A stretch of DNA of 64,000 nt from NCBI RefSeq assembly GCF_004217545.1, contig NZ_SHKY01000001.1, positions 1,178,001-1,242,000 of the forward strand, read 5' to 3'. A model generated the notes under the pieces. That model was not told the origin of the DNA. It ran no database searches and worked only from the letters and a program-made list of their open reading frames with translations. Positions 8,384 through 16,176 of this stretch are shown in pieces; position 1 is the first letter of the stretch; the number at the start of each line of letters is the position of its first letter. The translations under genes were made by a program, and so were the position numbers. The DNA is from Krasilnikovia cinnamomea. Its GTDB lineage: Bacteria > Actinomycetota > Actinomycetes > Mycobacteriales > Micromonosporaceae.

Positions 8384-10132
8384 ATGGCAAGGCGACTTAA
8401 CGTGGCCGTCGCGGCGACCGCCGCCGTGGCCCTTGGCCTGACCGGCTGCAGCAGCCCGTCATCGAACAACGAGAACTCGGGCAACAAGGCCGACACCGGC
8501 AAGATCACGCAGCAGCAGAACGCGCTCGACCCGAACGCCAAGGGCCCGGCTCCCGAGGTCCCCGGCGCTCGCAAGGGCGGCACCCTGCAGGTGGTCGCGC
8601 AGACCACCCCGAACACGTTCGACCCGACGGACATCTACTACGTCGACTCGAACGAGATCGGCAAGCTGCTGTTCCGTACCCCGACGCAGTTCGACATCCG
8701 CAACGGCAAGCCGACCCTCGTGCCGGACCTCACGGACCTCGGCACCGTCTCGGCCGACAAGCTGACGTGGACGTTCAAGATGCAGCCGGGCATCAAGTAC
8801 GAGGACGGCACCCCGATCAAGGTCGAGGACCTGGCGTACGCGATCAAGCGCTCCTTCGCGCACGACATCTACGCCAACGGCCCGTCCTACCAGATGCAGT
8901 TCTTCAAGGACGGCGAGAAGTACAAGGGCCCGTACAAGAGCGGCGACAACTACTCCGGCGTGGAGACCCAGGGCACCGACACCCTGATCATCCACCTGGC
9001 GAAGCCGTTCTCGGACCTGCCGTTCTACATGACCTTCCCGATGTTCACGCCGATCCCCAAGGCGAAGGACACCAAGCAGGACTACAAGAACCACCCGCTG
9101 GCCACCGGCCCGTACATGTTCAAGAGCTACGTCCCGGGCACCTCGCTGAACCTGGTGAAGAACCCGCATTGGGACGCGAACACGGACGCGGCGCGGCACC
9201 AGTACCTGGACGGCATCGACTTCGCGTGGGGCGCGGACGCGGTCAAGGCCCAGCAGGCCGTGCTGAACAGCAAGAACCCCAAGGACGCGAGCACGATCAG
9301 CTACGACGTTCTCGACGCCACGCTGATCCCGCAGCTCAACGGCGAGAAGAAGTCGCAGCTCGTCCAGGGTGAGAGCCCCTGCACCATCGTCGTGAACATG
9401 GACACCCGCAAGATCCCGCTGGAGGTCCGCAAGGCGATCGCCAAGGCGTACCCGAGCGACCAGATCTGGAAGGTCGCGGGCCTCAACGACTACGTGGCGG
9501 AGCCGGCCAGCACGGTCCTGCCGCCGTCGGTCCCGGGCTACACCAAGTACGAGCCGCTGCCGGACCTGACCGGCCGTGGCACCGGTGACCCGGAGGGTGC
9601 GAAGAAGCTGCTGGAGGCCGCCGGCAAGCTCGGCTTCGAGGTCAGCTGGTACTTCGACAACACCAAGCCGCAGACGCAGCAGACCAGCCAGGTCCGTGCG
9701 GACGCGCTGACCAAGGCGGGCTTCAAGGTCAAGCCGATCGGTGTCGCCACCGCCGACCTGCGCGCCAAGCTGTCGAACTACGACGCCCCGGTCAACCTGG
9801 GCCAGAGCCCGTCCGGCTGGTGCTCCGACTGGCCGTCCGGTGGTTCGTGGTTCCCGGTGCTGTTCCAGACGCACAGCATCGCCGACGGCCAGAGCTGGGG
9901 CATGCTGAGCGACCCCGCCCTGGACAAGGAGATCAACGACGTCGCGAACCTGCCGGCCGACCAGGCCACCGCCAAGTGGGCCGAGCTGGACAAGAAGATC
10001 ATGGGGATGTACGTCGCCATCCCGCGTTACTACGACAAGATGGCTGTCCTGCAGGGCACGAACGTCGGCACCACGGTCGGCGACCCGACCATGGGCATGC
10101 CGCTGTTCACCTCGATGTACCTGAAGAGCTGA
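8384..10132 (+). CDS. peptide ABC transporter substrate-binding lipoprotein (family 5)
   Basis: A 582-residue extracellular solute-binding protein of the DppA/OppA class. A lipoprotein signal peptide ends in the lipobox LTGC (Cys about residue 22), followed by a Ser/Asn-rich linker. The mature protein shows the family 5 signature region (KLTWTFKMQPGIKYEDGTPI) and a C-terminal lobe ending LFTSMYLKS. It captures the peptide or related ligand outside the membrane and delivers it to the two permeases. ATG 8384 has a strong AGGAG at 8377-8381; the longer frame from 8309 overlaps the permease gene and is not used. Confidence 0.93.
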   Translation: MARRLNVAVAATAAVALGLTGCSSPSSNNENSGNKADTGKITQQQNALDPNAKGPAPEVPGARKGGTLQVVAQTTPNTFDPTDIYYVDSNEIGKLLFRTPTQFDIRNGKPTLVPDLTDLGTVSADKLTWTFKMQPGIKYEDGTPIKVEDLAYAIKRSFAHDIYANGPSYQMQFFKDGEKYKGPYKSGDNYSGVETQGTDTLIIHLAKPFSDLPFYMTFPMFTPIPKAKDTKQDYKNHPLATGPYMFKSYVPGTSLNLVKNPHWDANTDAARHQYLDGIDFAWGADAVKAQQAVLNSKNPKDASTISYDVLDATLIPQLNGEKKSQLVQGESPCTIVVNMDTRKIPLEVRKAIAKAYPSDQIWKVAGLNDYVAEPASTVLPPSVPGYTKYEPLPDLTGRGTGDPEGAKKLLEAAGKLGFEVSWYFDNTKPQTQQTSQVRADALTKAGFKVKPIGVATADLRAKLSNYDAPVNLGQSPSGWCSDWPSGGSWFPVLFQTHSIADGQSWGMLSDPALDKEINDVANLPADQATAKWAELDKKIMGMYVAIPRYYDKMAVLQGTNVGTTVGDPTMGMPLFTSMYLKS

Positions 10133-10149
10133 CGCTCTTCTAGCAGGAC

Positions 10150-10196
10150 CCGGGGTGGTCCGGCCCGCCGTCACCGGCGTCGCCGGACCACCCCGG
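10150..10196 (+). terminator. intra-operon hairpin after the binding-protein gene
   Basis: Arms 10150-10163 and 10183-10196 form a perfect 14-bp stem between the binding-protein gene and the second permease gene. Such structures usually stabilise or partly terminate the mRNA, so the binding protein is made in excess over the membrane parts. Confidence 0.65.
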
Positions 10197-10300
10197 ACAC
10201 CAACCACACCCCCCATGCCGCGCGACGGCCGACCGGCCGGCATGCGGCGTTCTCCCCCGGGACACGAACCCGGCGCCGTGATTTAAAAGAGGAGCAAGCG

Positions 10301-11278
10301 GTGCTGCTGTACATCCTTCGGCGCGTCCTGAGCGCGATATCGGTCGTGATCGTGACGCTGGTGGCCAGCTTCGCGCTGTTCTTCTTCGCACCGACGGACC
10401 CCGCCGGGGTCATCTGCGGCCCTCGCTGCACCCCCGAGCGCCTGGCGAACATCGAGCAGAGCCTCGACCTCGACAAGCCGGCCGTCCAGCAGATCGCCTC
10501 CTACATGAAGGGGCTCGTGGTCGGCCGGGAGTACACCTCGGGCGGTGTCACCCAGCACTGCTCCGCGCCCTGCATGGGCTACTCCTACACACTCGGCCAG
10601 CCGGTCACGAAGCTGCTGGCGAACGCGTTGCCGGTCACGATCTCCATCGTCATCGGCGGGGCCGTCGTCTATCTCACCTTCGGCATCCTGGCCGGCACCA
10701 TCGCCGCCCAGGTCCGCGGGACACCGATGGACAAGTTCACGGTCGGCACGACCCTGGTGATCGCGTCCTTCCCGTACTTCGTCTTCGCCCTCCTGGTCGC
10801 GCTGTACGCGACGTTCCTGCCGCAGTCGGGCTGGACCCCGTTCACGGAGAATCCCTGGGCCTGGGCGACCGGTCTGGTCGCGGCGTGGCTGTGCGTCGGC
10901 GTGACCAACGCGGCGTCGTACACCCGCTACTCCCGGGCCTCCATGATCGAGTCGCTGGGTCAGGACTTCGTCCGCACCGCCACGTCCAAGGGCATCAGCC
11001 GGCGCCGCGTCGTCTACCGTCACGGTCTGCGCGCCGCTCTCACCCCCGTTGCCACGATCTTCGGCATCGACCTGGCCTTCCAGCTCACCGGCGCCATCTT
11101 CACCGAGAGCATCTTCGGCCTGCCCGGGCTCGGCCTGCTCACCCTGCGCGCCTTCGGCCAGTACGACCTGCCCGTCCTCATGGGTGGCGTGCTCGTCGGG
11201 TCGGTGGTGCTCGTGGTCATGAACCTGATCGTGGACATCGCGTACACGGTCCTCGACCCGCGGGTACGGCTCGGATGA
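10301..11278 (+). CDS. peptide ABC transporter permease (DppB/OppB type)
   Basis: A 325-residue permease with the classic N-terminal LLYILRRVLSAISVVIVTLVASF membrane anchor. A periplasmic domain follows, then five membrane segments. The EAA loop (LGQDFVRTATSKGISRRRVVYRHGLRAAL) is present. GTG 10301 follows AGAGGAG at good spacing. It pairs with the DppC-like subunit to form the channel. The gene order C-A-B-D-F differs from the usual A-B-C-D-F. Confidence 0.93.
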   Translation: MLLYILRRVLSAISVVIVTLVASFALFFFAPTDPAGVICGPRCTPERLANIEQSLDLDKPAVQQIASYMKGLVVGREYTSGGVTQHCSAPCMGYSYTLGQPVTKLLANALPVTISIVIGGAVVYLTFGILAGTIAAQVRGTPMDKFTVGTTLVIASFPYFVFALLVALYATFLPQSGWTPFTENPWAWATGLVAAWLCVGVTNAASYTRYSRASMIESLGQDFVRTATSKGISRRRVVYRHGLRAALTPVATIFGIDLAFQLTGAIFTESIFGLPGLGLLTLRAFGQYDLPVLMGGVLVGSVVLVVMNLIVDIAYTVLDPRVRLG

Positions 11279-11327
11279 TCCCGACCGCGCCCTCCATCCC
11301 CGATATCCGCAGCACGAAGGCGGCAGC

Positions 11328-12416
11328 ATGAGCGACCAGACCATCCGCGCCCCGCACACGGTGACGCGCGTTCCCCGCACCCGCGCGGAGAACGAAGAGG
11401 CCTACCTCGAGGTCACCGACCTGCAGGTGCAGTTCCCGACGGCCGACGGGCTGGTCAAGGCCGTACAGGGGCTCAGCTACTCGCTGCCGCTGCGCCGCAC
11501 GCTCGCCATCGTGGGCGAGTCCGGGTCGGGCAAGAGCGTCTCCAGCATGGCCGTGATGGGCCTGCACGACCGCAAGACCGCACGGATCTCCGGCTCCATC
11601 AAGGTGGGCGGCCGGGAGATCGTCGGCATGAGCGACAAGGACCTGGAGGCGTTCCGGGGCGGCGACGCCGCGATGATCTTCCAGGACCCGCAGTCCTCGC
11701 TGCACCCGTACTTCACCGTGGGCGACCAGATCATGGAGGCGTACCGGGCGCACCACAGCGTGAGCAAGAGCAAGGCGAAGCAGCGCGCGATCGACATGCT
11801 CGGCCGCGTCGGCATCCCGAACCCGAAGCGGCGCGTCGACAACTACCCGCACGAGTTCTCCGGCGGCATGCGCCAGCGCGCGATGATCGCGATGGCGCTG
11901 GTCAACGACCCGAAGCTGCTGATCGCGGACGAGCCGACCACCGCCCTGGACGTGACCGTGCAGGCGCAGATCCTCGACCTGATCGCGGACCTGCAGCGTG
12001 ACTTCGGCTCGGCGGTCGTCTTCATCACCCACGACCTCGGGGTGGTCGCCGAGATCGCCGACGACATCATGGTCATGTACGCCGGTACGGCCATCGAGCA
12101 CGGCCCGGTCGACAAGATCCTGGGCAGCCCGCTGCACCCGTACACGTGGGGTCTGCTGGAAAGCATCCCCGCGCTGACCGGAGAGCCCCAGCCGCTGCAC
12201 CCGATCCCCGGCTCCCCGCCCAGCCTGCTGGCGGTGCCCAGCGGCTGCGCGTTCCACCCGCGCTGCGAGTACCGCGGCCGGGTGAGCGGCGACCTGTGCT
12301 TCACGACCCGGCCGGAGCTGGTGGCGCGGACCGCCGACCAGGGCCGCGCGGCGCGCTGCCACCTGCGCGATCCCGACCAGGTGTTCGCCAACGAAGTTCT
12401 GCCCCGGCTGCCGTAA
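11328..12416 (+). CDS. peptide ABC transporter ATPase (DppD/OppD type)
   Basis: A 362-residue ATPase. Walker A is GESGSGKS, the signature is [14 protein letters not shown] and Walker B is [12 protein letters not shown]. The C-terminal oligopeptide-transporter extension ([11 protein letters not shown]) carries cysteines. It energises uptake together with the following ATPase. The 49-nt gap from the permease gene and common orientation indicate one operon. Confidence 0.94.
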   Translation: MSDQTIRAPHTVTRVPRTRAENEEAYLEVTDLQVQFPTADGLVKAVQGLSYSLPLRRTLAIVGESGSGKSVSSMAVMGLHDRKTARISGSIKVGGREIVGMSDKDLEAFRGGDAAMIFQDPQSSLHPYFTVGDQIMEAYRAHHSVSKSKAKQRAIDMLGRVGIPNPKRRVDNYPHEFSGGMRQRAMIAMALVNDPKLLIADEPTTALDVTVQAQILDLIADLQRDFGSAVVFITHDLGVVAEIADDIMVMYAGTAIEHGPVDKILGSPLHPYTWGLLESIPALTGEPQPLHPIPGSPPSLLAVPSGCAFHPRCEYRGRVSGDLCFTTRPELVARTADQGRAARCHLRDPDQVFANEVLPRLP

Positions 12417-12427
12417 GGACTCCGACG

Positions 12428-13477
12428 ATGACCGCTTCGACCGAATCGCGCGTCCCCAAGGTGGACGGCGCCCCCCTGCTCCAGCTCGACAACCTGGCCA
12501 TGCACTTCAAGGCCAAGGGCGACGGCATGCTGTCCCGCGGCACCAAGTGGGTGCAGGCCGTGGATGGCGTGAACCTCACGGTCAACGCCGGTGAGACCGT
12601 CGGCCTGGTCGGCGAGTCGGGCTGTGGCAAGTCCACGACCGCCCGGCTGATCACCCGGCTGCTGGAGCCCACCCAGGGCCGGATCCTGTACCAGGGCCAC
12701 GACATCGCGCACCTGTCGGAGCGCAAGCTGCGGCCGTACCGGCGGGAGATCCAGCTGATCTTCCAGGACCCGTACTCGTCGCTGAACCCGCGGCACACCG
12801 TCGGCGCCATCGTCGGCACCGCGCTGCGCACCCACGGCATGGTGTCCAAGAAGGGTGAGCTGCCCCGCGTCCAGGAACTGCTGGAGGTGGTCGGCCTCAA
12901 CCCCGAGCACTACAACCGGTACCCGCACGAGTTCTCCGGCGGTCAGCGCCAGCGCATCGGCATCGCCCGGGCGCTCGCCGCCCGCCCGAAGATCATCGTG
13001 GCGGACGAGCCGGTCAGCGCGCTCGACGTCTCCATCCAGGCGCAGGTGATGAACCTGCTGGAGAACCTGCGCAAGGAGTTCGGCATCGCGTTCGTCTTCA
13101 TCGCGCACGACCTGGGCGTGGTCCGGCACTTCTGCGACCGGATCGCGGTCATGTACCTGGGCCGCGTGATGGAGGAGGGCACCCGCGACGGCCTGTACGG
13201 CTCCCCGCACCACCCGTACACGCAGGCGCTGCTGTCGGCGGTGCCGGACATCGGGGTGGTGCGCGGTACGCCACCGAAGCAGCGGATCCGCCTGCTCGGC
13301 GACGTGCCCAGCCCGGTCGACCCGCCGTCGGGCTGCCGCTTCCGGACGCGCTGCTGGAAGGCGCAGGAGATCTGCGCCCAGGTGGCCCCGCCGCTGGACG
13401 AGAAGGCGCCCGCGCAGCGGGTGGCCTGCCACTTCGCCGAGCCGCCGGCCGAGTCGATCCTCGCCGAGGCGGGCTGA
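12428..13477 (+). CDS. peptide ABC transporter ATPase (DppF/OppF type)
   Basis: A 349-residue ATPase with Walker [10 protein letters not shown], signature [14 protein letters not shown], Walker [13 protein letters not shown] and a C-terminal cysteine-containing oligopeptide-transporter motif ([16 protein letters not shown]). ATG 12428 lies 11 nt after the DppD stop codon, with AGGAC upstream. The frame is open much further upstream, but that part overlaps DppD. It is the last gene of the operon and is followed by a strong terminator. Confidence 0.94.
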   Translation: MTASTESRVPKVDGAPLLQLDNLAMHFKAKGDGMLSRGTKWVQAVDGVNLTVNAGETVGLVGESGCGKSTTARLITRLLEPTQGRILYQGHDIAHLSERKLRPYRREIQLIFQDPYSSLNPRHTVGAIVGTALRTHGMVSKKGELPRVQELLEVVGLNPEHYNRYPHEFSGGQRQRIGIARALAARPKIIVADEPVSALDVSIQAQVMNLLENLRKEFGIAFVFIAHDLGVVRHFCDRIAVMYLGRVMEEGTRDGLYGSPHHPYTQALLSAVPDIGVVRGTPPKQRIRLLGDVPSPVDPPSGCRFRTRCWKAQEICAQVAPPLDEKAPAQRVACHFAEPPAESILAEAG

Positions 13478-13495
13478 CCGCGCGTTCCAGAACAG

Positions 13496-13535
13496 CGACA
13501 CGGGCCGCACACCGATGGGTGTGCGGCCCGTGTCG
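13496..13535. terminator. bidirectional terminator between the transporter and hsp20
   Basis: A perfect 18-bp stem (13496-13513 with 13518-13535) around a GATG loop. It sits between two convergent genes, so it can serve both. Confidence 0.8.
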
Positions 13536-13544
13536 TGTGTTCGA

Positions 13545-13982
13545 TCAGGCCACGTTCAGCTCGGGGTCGCCGGCGGCCTGGTCGCCACCCGCGACGATCG
13601 CGATGCGGCGCGGCTTGGCCTGCTCCTTGACCGGCACCCGCAGCGTCAGCACGCCGTCGGAGTACCGCGCCTCCAGCTGGTCTGCGTCCAGCGACTCGGC
13701 GAGCACCACCTGGCGGGTGATCACGCCGGTCGGCCGTTCGCGGACGACCACCTTCGCACCGGCTGGGGCGGTGGGCTTGCGCTCGGCCCGCACGGTCAGC
13801 ACCCGGCGGTCCACGGTCGCCTCGATGCCGGCCGGGTCGACGCCGGGCAGGTCGATCGCGATGACGAACGCGTCGCCGTCGCGGTAGGCGTCCAGCTGGG
13901 CGCCGGTGCCGCGCTGGGCGGTGTCGAAGACCCGGGCGGTGAGCCGGTCGAAGTCACGGAAAGCGTCGGTGCGCAGCAACAT
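13545..13982 (-). CDS. Hsp20/alpha-crystallin small heat-shock protein
   Basis: A 145-residue cytosolic holdase chaperone. The alpha-crystallin domain runs from about residue 30 ([19 protein letters not shown]) to the A-x-x-x-G-V-L segment ([15 protein letters not shown]), followed by a short basic tail. ATG 13982 is preceded by GGAGG. A HAIR-type inverted repeat stands 30-50 bp upstream, so HspR is the likely repressor, with release on heat or unfolding stress. Confidence 0.92.
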   Translation of the reverse strand: MLLRTDAFRDFDRLTARVFDTAQRGTGAQLDAYRDGDAFVIAIDLPGVDPAGIEATVDRRVLTVRAERKPTAPAGAKVVVRERPTGVITRQVVLAESLDADQLEARYSDGVLTLRVPVKEQAKPRRIAIVAGGDQAAGDPELNVA

Positions 13983-14011
13983 GGTCGATCCTCCAGCTAA
14001 GCAGATTCAAG

Positions 14012-14032
14012 GTTGAGCGTGGCGCGCTCAAG
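14012..14032 (-). promoter_or_regulatory. HAIR element (HspR-binding site) for hsp20
   Basis: TTGAG-N9-CTCAA (14013-14031), with G completing the right flank, matches the HspR-associated inverted repeat CTTGAGT-N7-ACTCAAG of actinobacteria. It lies between the hsp20 start and its putative promoter. Confidence 0.7.
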
Positions 14033-14099
14033 TTTTGTAACGGGACGGGCCCCGTGCGTCTTCCGCGTCGTGGTGTGACCTGGGCCACCACCTCGTCGT

Positions 14100-14115
14100 T
14101 CGAACATGTGTGCGA
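14100..14115 (+). promoter_or_regulatory. LexA-type SOS box of dinB
   Basis: TCGAACATGTGTGCGA matches the actinobacterial SOS box TCGAAC-N4-GTTCGA with one mismatch in twelve symmetric positions. It ends directly before the ribosome-binding GAGGA of the polymerase gene. Confidence 0.65.
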
Positions 14116-14125
14116 GGATGTGCCG

Positions 14126-15316
14126 GTGGCTGACACGGCGACGATCCTGCACGCCGACCTCGACTCCTTCTACGCATCGGTCGAGCAACGCGACGACCCC
14201 GGCCTGCGCGGCCGGCCGGTCCTCGTGGGTGCGGGCGTCGTGCTGGCCGCCAGCTACGAGGCGAAGGCGTACGGGGTGCGCACCCCCATGGGGCTCACCC
14301 AGGCCCGGGCGCTCTGCCCCGGCGCGATCGTCGTGCCGCCCCGCATGCGGGCCTACTCCCGGGCCAGCAAGGACGTCTTCGCGGTGTTCCGGGACACCAC
14401 CCCGATCGTCGAAGGCATCAGCATCGACGAGGCGTTCCTGGAGGTCGGCGGCCTGCTGCGGATCCGCGGCACGCCGACCGAGATCGCCACCCGGCTGCGC
14501 GCCGACGTCCGGGCCCGCGTCGGCCTGCCCATCACCGTCGGGGTGGCCCGCACCAAGTTCCTCGCCAAGGTGGCCAGCAGGGTCGGCAAACCCGACGGTC
14601 TGCTGGTCGTGCCACCCGGGCGGGAACTGGCCTTCCTGCACCCGCTGCCGGTCGAGCGGCTCTGGGGCGTCGGCCCGGTGACCGCGGCCAAGCTGCGCGA
14701 GCGGCACATCCACACCGTCGGCCACGTCGCCCGCCTCGGCGAGGCCGCGCTGGTCACGATGCTCGGTGCCCACGCGGGACGGCACCTGCATGCCCTCGCG
14801 CACAACCGCGACCCGCGCCGCGTCCGCACCGGTCAGCGTCGCGGCTCCATCGGTGCCCAATGTGCCCTGGGGAGCCGACCCCGGCCGTTCGCCGAGGTGG
14901 AGGCGACCCTCGCGGCGCTGGTCGACCGGGTCACCCGGCGGATGCGGGCGGCGCACCGCGCCGGGCGCACGGTCACGCTGCGGCTGCGCTTCGCCGACTT
15001 CACCCGGGCCACCCGCTCCCGCAGCCTGCTCACCGCGACCCTGCACACCCGGGTCGTGCTGCAGACCGCGCGGGCGCTGCTGACGCAGGCCCGGCCGCTC
15101 ATCGACGAGCGCGGCCTCACCCTGGTCGGCGTGGCGGTCGGCAACCTCGACACCGACGGCGCGGTGCAGTTGGAGCTGCCGTTCGAGCAGCAGGACGACC
15201 ACGGCCTCGACGCCGCCCTCGACGCGGTACGCGACCGCTTCGGCGGCACCGCCGTGACCCGGGCCGCCAACCTCGGCCGCGACCTTGGCCCTTCGGTCCC
15301 GATCCTGCCGGACTGA
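14126..15316 (+). CDS. dinB: DNA polymerase IV (Y-family translesion polymerase)
   Basis: A 396-residue DinB-type polymerase. The N-terminal catalytic motif is HADLDSFYASVEQ, and the palm carboxylates are in SIDEAFLEV. A thumb helix-hairpin-helix (LWGVGPVTAAKLRE) and a little-finger domain follow. It bypasses damaged template bases with low fidelity. GTG 14126 is chosen because GAGGA lies 7 nt upstream and the conserved domain begins at once; the longer frame from 14054 would run through the SOS box. The LexA-like box predicts induction by DNA damage. No clamp-binding motif was verified at the C-terminus. Confidence 0.9.
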   Translation: MADTATILHADLDSFYASVEQRDDPGLRGRPVLVGAGVVLAASYEAKAYGVRTPMGLTQARALCPGAIVVPPRMRAYSRASKDVFAVFRDTTPIVEGISIDEAFLEVGGLLRIRGTPTEIATRLRADVRARVGLPITVGVARTKFLAKVASRVGKPDGLLVVPPGRELAFLHPLPVERLWGVGPVTAAKLRERHIHTVGHVARLGEAALVTMLGAHAGRHLHALAHNRDPRRVRTGQRRGSIGAQCALGSRPRPFAEVEATLAALVDRVTRRMRAAHRAGRTVTLRLRFADFTRATRSRSLLTATLHTRVVLQTARALLTQARPLIDERGLTLVGVAVGNLDTDGAVQLELPFEQQDDHGLDAALDAVRDRFGGTAVTRAANLGRDLGPSVPILPD

Positions 15317-15371
15317 CAGGCCTGCCGGTCCCGCGCCAGGGCCGGTGGCGCGGGGTGGGCCGGGGGTACGG

Positions 15372-15377
15372 CAGACT
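15372..15377 (+). promoter_or_regulatory. -10 box of a leaderless promoter (cobF)
   Basis: CAGACT ends 6 nt before GTG 15384, and no ribosome-binding site is visible. Confidence 0.4.
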
Positions 15378-15383
15378 GGCGGC

Positions 15384-16142
15384 GTGCGGAAGATCTACGT
15401 CATCGGGATCGGCGCGGGCGACCCCGACCATCTGACTTTGCAAGCGGCCAAGGCGATCGGCCGGACCGACGTGTTCTTCCTGCTCGACAAAGGCGAGGCC
15501 AAGGACAGCATGATCGAGCTGCGCCGGCAGCTCATGCAGGCGTACGGGCGGCCCGGCAGGCGGGTCGCCGAGGGACGCGACCCCGACCGCGACCGCACCC
15601 CCGCGGACTACCCGGGCACGATCGCCGACTGGCGGCACCGCCGCGCCGAGATCACCGAGGCGCTGATCGCCGAGCACCTGCGCGACGGCGAGACCGGGGC
15701 GTTCCTGGTGTGGGGTGACCCGTCGCTGTACGACTCCACGATCGCGATCCTGCAGGAGATCCTCGCCCAGGGCGAGACCACTTTCGAGTACCAGGTGGTT
15801 CCGGGCATCAGCAGCGTCTCCGCGCTCGCCGCCAAGCACCGGGTGGGGCTGAACCGGGTCGGGCGGCCGTTCCAGGTCACCACCGGGCGGCGCCTCGGCG
15901 AGGGCTGGCCGTCCGAGGTGGACGACCTGATCGTGATGCTCGACGCCCAGCACGCGTTCGACGCGTACCGGGACGCCGAGGTGGACATCTACTGGGGGGC
16001 GTACGTGGGGACCCCCGACGAGCTGCTGGTGTCCGGGCCGCTGGCCGAGGTCGCCGACGAGATCATCCGGGTGCGCACGGAGGCCCGCGCGAAGCACGGC
16101 TGGATCATGGACACGTACCTGCTGCGCCGCCGCGGCGCGTGA
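15384..16142 (+). CDS. cobF: precorrin-6A synthase (deacetylating)
   Basis: A 252-residue SAM-dependent C1-methyltransferase of the aerobic cobalamin route, converting precorrin-5 to precorrin-6A with loss of acetate. It starts with the corrin-methylase motif IYVIGIGAGDPDHLTLQA and carries FLVWGDPSLYDST and VVPGISSVSALAA, the two SAM/substrate loops of the family. Length is normal. GTG 15384 is chosen from the family start; the frame upstream to 15285 overlaps the dinB stop. It stands alone on the plus strand, facing cobN. Confidence 0.93.
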   Translation: MRKIYVIGIGAGDPDHLTLQAAKAIGRTDVFFLLDKGEAKDSMIELRRQLMQAYGRPGRRVAEGRDPDRDRTPADYPGTIADWRHRRAEITEALIAEHLRDGETGAFLVWGDPSLYDSTIAILQEILAQGETTFEYQVVPGISSVSALAAKHRVGLNRVGRPFQVTTGRRLGEGWPSEVDDLIVMLDAQHAFDAYRDAEVDIYWGAYVGTPDELLVSGPLAEVADEIIRVRTEARAKHGWIMDTYLLRRRGA

Positions 16143-16175
16143 CCGGCGCGGGGCGCGATCGGCACCCCGGGCCGG
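16143..16175. terminator. terminator between convergent cobF and cobN
   Basis: CCGGCGCGGGG pairs with CCCCGGGCCGG with one mismatch, filling nearly the whole 34-bp gap between the two stop codons. Confidence 0.5.
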
Positions 16176-16176
16176 A

